DNA of 64,000 bases from Tilletiaria anomala UBC 951 (Eukaryota; Basidiomycota; Exobasidiomycetes; Georgefischeriales; Tilletiariaceae), in contig NW_013547020.1 of assembly GCF_000711695.1 (NCBI RefSeq), positions 62,001 through 126,000 of the forward strand, read 5' to 3'. Numbering within the stretch: position 1 is the stretch's first letter; every line of letters begins with the position of its first letter. Both the position numbers and the translations under genes were made by a program. Positions 58,325-64,000 of the stretch are shown here, piece after piece. The notes under the pieces were generated by a model. It saw only the letters and a program-made list of their open reading frames with translations, had not been told where the DNA came from and did no database searches.

Positions 58325-58429
58325 TTACCGCTTCAGCAGGAATAGGCCAACTCCCAACGAGACGAGCACAACCATGATCCCAATCGTCGCCCCGGGTTCG
58401 TCCTGCTCTCGCAGATATACAAAAGACAT
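58325..58429 (-). CDS. Possible small tail-anchored membrane protein, or last exon of one
   Basis: A 34-codon frame from an ATG at 58429: a short charged start ('LREQDEPGA') then a single hydrophobic helix of about 18 residues ('IGIMVVLVSLGVGLFLL') and a terminal Lys-Arg before the stop. That is the shape of a tail-anchored ER or mitochondrial outer-membrane protein. A CAG acceptor just before 'DEPGATIG' means it could instead be the last exon of a longer gene whose upstream exons lie within 58.5-59.1 kb, where an open minus-strand frame is also present. No family was recognised. Confidence 0.3.
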   Translation of the reverse strand: MSFVYLREQDEPGATIGIMVVLVSLGVGLFLLKR

Positions 58430-59288
58430 GTCGTGTCACCTGATGCTGTTTGAATCGATGCTATGTAGTACACAGAGAGACTGAGTCGCTGATTTCACTC
58501 TTTTGTACCACTCTGCGCGATGCGTCCTCGCCTGCCCATCGAAGAGGTCCTCGGGCCCGGTGAATGGTGCGGTATGTTTGCCATCGGCTCCCTATGGCCG
58601 CAGAGGATGATGATAGACATTTGCAATATGCAGATTCTGTGCTCTGTGAGCCAGAGGGTACTCGCAGACGATTCCCCTTGGTCGAATGCAAGTTCTGTAC
58701 GCATAATACGCCATTCGCGTAGGCTGCCCCGTCCACGACGACACAATCGACTAGCCGACGCGACGCCACCTTCTCCAAAAGGAAAGGGAGGCTGCAGAGC
58801 AGGAGGCACATGAAGCCTGTATAGTTACTCATGAATGGTTTACCTGCTGGTAAAGAAGGCTGGCCTTGATAAATAGTCGCGTTAAGTCGCGTGGCAATTC
58901 GCTTGCAGCGCGACCGCCAGGATAAGATGAACTGGGTGTACGCCTCCGCAAGGAGCATGATCGAGGTGCTGGGCGAAAAAGTCCAATGCAGACGGCTGCT
59001 TCGAAACGATCGAAGAAGAGTACGATCCCGTCAAGAGAACCTTTCGTGCTTTTCTTGCGAAGCAGACGCAAGGTGGAGTAGACTTCGAGTACGCCAGCAG
59101 CAGTAATGTCTGTCTATTCTACTTGGCACAAGTTAGGCTGCACACAGGTCGCGCATACCGTACACAGAGCTTTTACTGTTTCATGCGACCTGGAATACGA
59201 GCATCAGCGGCCCTGGAGTGAAAGTCGCATGGGACAGAGGGATGGAATTCGCTCTGGCAGCATTTGAACGTTGTTAGGATACGCGCCC
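58430..59288. other. Unresolved stretch between TIM23 and NUP85, possibly exons of an unknown minus-strand gene
   Basis: Between about 59113 and 58854 the minus strand is open ('VLEVYSTLRLLRKKS' ... 'LTRLFIKASLLYQQ') and ends at a GTAAAC donor. After a plausible 52-base intron (CTCTGCAG acceptor), open frames continue to about 58480 ('PFPFGEGGVASASR'). In another frame 'GPEDLFDGQART' and 'EWYKRVKSATQSL' run toward the possible tail-anchor exon. No start codon or complete splice model could be fixed, so no gene is asserted. Confidence 0.3.
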
Positions 59289-61780
59289 TCACACGTCCAT
59301 GCGGGAACTTTCCAGGAGGAAAACCTTCGACAAATTCCGCGCCAGACCGAGCCGCACAACTTCCAGTCTCTTAAGTGCGGCAGCGACGTTGACCTGCTGC
59401 GACTTTCGACTTCCTTTGCTTTGATGCATCCTCTCCAGCATGCCCAGGTAATGCTCAGCCTCGGACGGATGTGTCCTTGCTCCGGTCGTCACTTGCTCGT
59501 AGTACCGAATGAGCTCCATGATGCCATCTTCCTCGAAGAGGTGCAGATCAGCTGCAGGCGCACATGGTGGATCACGATGTCAGTTCAAGGACAAGACGGA
59601 ATCGCCCAGGGCGGCCCACTCACATTCGAGCAATGGTACAGCATCAAGCAGGAGGATTGCCCAAAAGCGCTCGGGAGCTTGCGCATTGAGAAGAGTGCTC
59701 ACCAGCACTGCAGTGGCTTCGTGCAGCCGCTCCTCGGAATAGAGAACATGAAAGTCCCTATACTTTCCAAGGAATGCAAGCCGTTCCGAGTAGAGACTAC
59801 GGTCGTTACCAAATGGAACGTCCCCTTCCACACCAGTCGTTGGTAATCGTGAGGTCGACTTGAGCAGCGAGGGCGGAAACGAGTTGACGAGAGCGATAAA
59901 CTCTGTTGCGCCGTGGTCAACGTATGCATCGAGCACCGCGTCCGCTATCCTTCTGACTTGTGTCGCGTCACCTGCGCGTACGCAGTAGGATACCGCGGTC
60001 CCGTACTCTCGCTGCTCCGCAAGCTTCTCGGCCACACTCTGTGAGATGGCATATTCGACCTATGTCAGCCGAATCTTCCTACGCCACCATCAGAACCCGC
60101 GGAGACGCACCTTGCAGATAGCCCGTGCTTCAGCCTCCATTTGGTGGTCAACGCATGCTCGCAGCAGCTCTTCAACACGCCGGAAGCGCTGTAAGACCTT
60201 GTCCTCCTCCTTGGCCTTCCCTTTGCCCTTTTGTAAAGCATCACCGCTGTCCATTTCGTCGCCTTCGGCATCTAGCATTTCCTTATCTGCCGAGCTTTCT
60301 GCTGGCTCTGCTTCTACATCAAGCAGTAGAGGCACGTCCAGTACCACTCTGCGCATCCTTCCCCGGCCTTCTGGCCCGATACTCGCCAAGTAGTCGATGG
60401 CCATGCGCCAAAGACCCTGGTCTTCCAGTAGCACGCTGGCATATTCCCGAACACAGTCCTTGCGAAGCTTGGTTGGTTTCGAGCTGCGTGGGGGGCGATG
60501 CGAGGCGGAAGAGTCAGCGGCTGCCTCTTCACGCTCATTGTTGCACTTACGGATCATCATCATCTTCGAGCACGGCTGCTCGCCCGAGCAGATCTGTGAG
60601 ATGCAGTGCCAGCCATGGATCGTAGTCATGACACGAGATGCACGCCTGAATGAGAGGTAGATGCGCGTTCAGCTGCAGCCTTGGCATGAATTCCTTAAAT
60701 CCTATTACTGACCCGCAACACGTCACCTTTGGTAAAGGAAGTGAGAACCTTGTCGAGGGCGAGTGTCATGTCGGCAGGGAAACGATCGAGAATGATGGAC
60801 ATGACATCTGGCACGTCATCTCTCTTCATACTCGGATGCACGAGCAGACCCCAGGACCCTAGCGCTTCCTTCCAGTCTGCAGAGGCCTCGAAGACACGCT
60901 CCTTCACGCCGGCCATCAGCTCGAGCAGGCACATGAACTGCGCCTCCACCTCGATCCTGCGGTCCTCGTTGTCGGGAGAATGCCCCAGCTCCTCCTCCAT
61001 CTCGTCCATCTCTGCCTCAAGCCCAGAAAGAAGATGCCGGACCTGCGCCTGCCATTGCTTGCGGTCTTGGATGAAGCTGTACTCGTGCGAGTAAGAAGTC
61101 GAGCGCGGAAATTGCTGCAGCAGCTTGATGGTCTTATCCGCAACCCGCCCTACCACGCTTGCAGGATGAGACTTGAGACTGGCAAGTACCGACGCTGCCG
61201 AAGCGTTGAAGCCTCGCAGCACGCACTGATAGATGTAGTCCCAGTAGCGCGGGTGATCGTACGGCGTTGCGGCAGATGCGATATCCTGGCCCTCTTCGGT
61301 TGTCGGCGCAATGTCATAGGCGTTGAGCCAATGCAAGATCTCTTCGCCGACGACACCAGCGCCTGCGCCATCGAGGGGCAGGTAGAGCGTTTCTGCGAGG
61401 TGAAAGGCAGCGTGAATGTCCGACACGAGCTGGACCTCGGCTTCATCGGGCTTCTCATACGCCAGCAGTTTGTCTCTGTAGCTGACGAGGGTATTGCGGT
61501 ATAGGCTCGAGAACCGATGGTACTCTGTGATCGCTTGCGTCTGAAGTAGGCTCGAGGAGCCTCCGCCCATAATGGAGGCCTTCTGCTGACCAGACTGCAA
61601 AGCCTCTCTTTTGCGACCCTGCTCGATCCGAACCAAGCCGTCAAAGACCCCGGACGTCTCAACTAGCAGAGTGATCTTGTCTGCCGACCCCCAATCGCCG
61701 ACGAACATGCCTTTGCCGGACGGCCCAACCGAGGGAGCCGCCATGTTGTCAGATGCATTCCCCGCGAGTGTGATGGGCAT
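59289..61780 (-). CDS. NUP85: Nucleoporin Nup85
   Basis: Five exons (61780-60713, 60672-60551, 60483-60111, 60059-59624, 59551-59289) give 753 residues (yeast Nup85: 744). Nup85 is a scaffold of the Y-shaped Nup84 complex of the nuclear pore and binds Seh1. The protein is helical, built like an ACE1 element: 'YWDYIYQCVLRGFNASAASVL' in the crown, then 'DWKEALGSWGLLVHPSM', 'DPWLALHLTDLLG', 'YASVLLEDQGLWRMAIDYLA' and 'ISQSVAEKLAEQREYGTAVSY' in the trunk and tail. An acidic insert (about 430-455) is species-specific. The frame upstream of 61780 is open only through a GTG; ATGs at 61780 and 61744 are both possible, and an upstream exon cannot be excluded. Confidence 0.88.
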
Positions 61781-62166
61781 GACGGATAGAGTGTCCGTGG
61801 TGGCGATGGGTCTGCGGCTTGTCCCTACTTGTTGTACGAGCACGACTTGTTATAGGGTACCACGGAACAAGTCTATACATCATGGCACTGCTGGAAGGTG
61901 CGTCCTATCACCTATGCAGCAAAAAAGAGAGGGAGTGATCGACACGCCGACTGTGCCGCCGTGTGGAGAGTGGGAGATGTATCGCGTGTGCTCAGCTTTC
62001 AGCTTTGAACAGATAGGTGCACTACGACTTCTCTGTGAACTTCTACAAACACACAAGCTTCAGCGCCTGGAGTCAAGCGGGAACGGCCTCGAGACTGAGA
62101 TGAGAAAGAAAGGAACGAGCAATATGTGAAAGCCGATGGCCCATAAAAGGGGATGAGGAAATAACA
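61781..62166. other. Intergenic, NUP85 promoter and 3' flank of the last gene
   Basis: 386 bases with nothing recognised beyond a short A-rich run near 61920. Confidence 0.45.
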
Positions 62167-64000
62167 TTACAAGCCCGCAAAGCCCACAGGAGCCTTTGCA
62201 CCCTTTCTGCGAATCACGAGCAACTTTTTCGCCTGCAAGCCATAGATTGCACGCGCAGCCAGCGTCTCTCCTCCACTCATCAACTCGCTCTCGGGCGCCT
62301 GTGCCCTGCCCTCGAGCATCATGGCCCTGCACTTCTCCCTGCCGCCGTCGTTGTGGCCATCGCCGTCGACGGCGTCCCACCAGCTGCTGGTGAGGATCCT
62401 GAGGTCCTCGAATTCGAGCTGGTGCGGCTCGGGCGTGCGCAGCAGCGAGACGAGCACGTGCGCTGCGGCCATGTTCGTCGGCGTCGGCGGTCCGGCATTC
62501 GGCAGGCTTCCCGCTGCACCGCTCGCTGCTGAGGAATTGGTCGCGCCAGATGTGCCTGTATGGGCGCTGCTCGCGACGCTCGTGTCACCTCCAGATCCTG
62601 CGACGGTTGTAAGCACTGCCGTTGCGCCCCCACCCGCGGCTGCACTGCTCAAGCTAGCAGGTGAGCGAGCACCGATAAGCACCTCGAGCATCTTGAGCGT
62701 CTCGGAAAAGTCGGCGCCCTCGCGCTCCGGCGCGACAAAGCGCACGACATCGCCAAAGACGCTCCAGATCTTCTCCGTCACACGCTCCAGCTCGTCCGTC
62801 GCTTCCGGAATGTTGTCTTCATCCTCGTCAGAGTCGAGGTCTCCCAGCATGTCGTTGTCTACCCCCTTTGCCTTGTCCTCTGAAGCGTGTGGCTCGAGCT
62901 CGGACCCCACGTCATTGCTCGTTGTGGGCGCCTCATGACGGATTGTGACGTCGTCATCTTTCTCTTCTGGCGCGCTATCTCCCGCAGGTCCAGCATCCGT
63001 GGCGGCAGCAGCAGCAGCCGCGTCAGACTTTCGACCACCAGCCTTGCCTTTGGCGCTAGCAGCACGTGTCGAACGAGCGAACGGTACGCTGGTGTCGCCG
63101 ATGAATTCTTGCGAACCATCACCGGCGATACTGGCGGCCAAATCGTCAGCTGACTCGCCAAAGCTCATCATTGTAGTGTCCTCCTGCTCTTGCGCGGCGC
63201 TCTTGACCTTTGACTTGGTCATCAGTCGCTTCTGCTGCGATTTCAAATACCGAGTTGGACAAAATATCAATGAGAGGAGTAAATATGTAGTGGATGCAAG
63301 ACGATACTCACCTTTTCGAGAAGCTCGCTTTTCATCTCCTCGAGTGCAAAGACCTCCATCTCCTCCTGCTGCAACTCGGCCTTCATCGCCTTGACTTTGG
63401 CCAGAAGTGCATGTGTCGGCAAATTCCTGTTCTGCATCTCCTTTTCTTTCTGATTTCGTGCCTCCTCGACCCTCTTCGCGTGCACCTCGGGTCCGAGGCG
63501 AATGGCTTCTTCCATCGCGGCGCTGCGGTCCTCAAAGCGCTTGCGCGCCTTCTCCACGTCCCCTGCTTTGCGCAAGAGCTCCTTGATGTGCTTTCGCGTG
63601 CGCGTGAACTTGTCGCCGCCTGAGCCGGATGCGAGGCGCTGCGCGGTGAGGAGTAAGGTGTGTGCGTCCCAGACGAGCAGGCCGGCCGACTCGAGATCCT
63701 TGGATGACGGCTTTAGTGGCGTCGGCGGGACAGCTTGGCGCAGCGCTGGAGCGCGCATGACGGAGAGCTGTCCGTCAAGCGTTCCCGCAGCGCCTGCAAC
63801 GTTGGAGGATGTTCCTGTGCCGTGTGCATCGCTGACGGTGCGTCTGCCGCCCGTGCTCCTCCCGCCAGCTCCGCCATCGTCCGCTGAGGTCGCTTCGGAC
63901 GATGATGCTGCTGGCGGGTACCAGAAGAGGCTTGCTTCGAGATGGTTGGCATCGCGTATGAAGTCGAGGATGTCGTTGTTGCCCGGATTCAGCACGGCCT
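62167..64000 (-). CDS. Unrecognised coiled-coil nuclear-type protein (N-terminus outside window)
   Basis: Two exons are visible on the minus strand, 64000-63312 (open at the window edge) and 63234-62167, encoding the last 585 or so residues. An N-terminal portion 'NPGNNDILDFIRDANHLEASLFWYPP' is followed by a Ser/Gly/Thr-rich linker. Next come a helical pair ('GLLVWDAHTLLLTAQRLA'; 'THALLAKVKAMKAELQQEEM') with long charged coiled coil, then Ala-rich and acidic disorder with a DSDEDED cluster. The well-ordered C-terminus reads 'KIWSVFGDVVRFVAPERE', 'ILTSSWWDAVDGDG' and 'AIYGLQAKKLLVIRRKG'. The composition fits a nuclear scaffold or kinetochore/chromosome protein, but no family was recognised and no function is proposed. 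The second exon can begin at either of two CAGs in tandem. Confidence 0.7.

Noticed and set aside
1-64000. Transposons, LTR-type elements, CRISPR arrays and biosynthetic gene clusters
   Set aside because: No reverse transcriptase, integrase or transposase text, no terminal repeats, no regular spaced repeats and no clustered backbone enzymes were seen on either strand.

Overview
This is nuclear DNA of a fungus, most likely a basidiomycete and possibly of the Ustilaginomycotina. The reasons are: genes packed on both strands with short GT..AG introns (mostly about 50-105 bases), moderately high G+C, standard use of CTG as leucine, long Ala/Ser/Gln-rich disordered regions, and typical fungal families (ISWI, Tel1, Tel2, Rtc4, Zds, Crh-type GH16, Zn2Cys6 regulator). 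No bacterial, viral or transposon feature was seen, and no convincing tRNA or rRNA gene. Exon boundaries were worked out by hand from reading frame, splice signals and family conservation.

Layout. 1-198: 3' end of a CLPTM1-family gene. 0.6-23.6 kb: a genome-maintenance block with TEL2 (+), an ISWI remodeller (-), the giant ATM-type kinase TEL1 (+, nine exons), a mitochondrial-type TPR protein (-) and an RTC4 homologue (+). 23.7-39.4 kb: compact housekeeping genes, namely RPC53 (-), PGK1 (+), a ubiquitin-like/degenerate retropepsin-fold host protein (-), HAT1 (+), an ABHD11/Imo32-type hydrolase (-), an arrestin-like adaptor (+) and VPS1 (+). 39.4-49.6 kb: a looser, accessory-looking region with a secreted Crh-type GH16 enzyme, a decayed phosphoesterase (acid phosphatase) pseudogene and a Zn2Cys6 regulator, separated by 1-2.7 kb of non-coding DNA. 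49.6-64 kb: a Zds-family protein, a J-domain co-chaperone, TIM23, a possible small tail-anchored protein, NUP85 and an unrecognised coiled-coil protein cut by the window end (all on -).

How genes relate. The most striking point is the co-location of three telomere/PIKK-linked genes: TEL2 (whose product stabilises PIK kinases), TEL1 (one of those kinases) and RTC4 (restriction of telomere capping). The RTC4 homologue carries a dense SQ/TQ cluster of the type Tel1 phosphorylates. Most neighbours are arranged divergently or convergently, with stop-to-stop gaps down to about 50-120 bases. No operon-like or biosynthetic cluster is evident.
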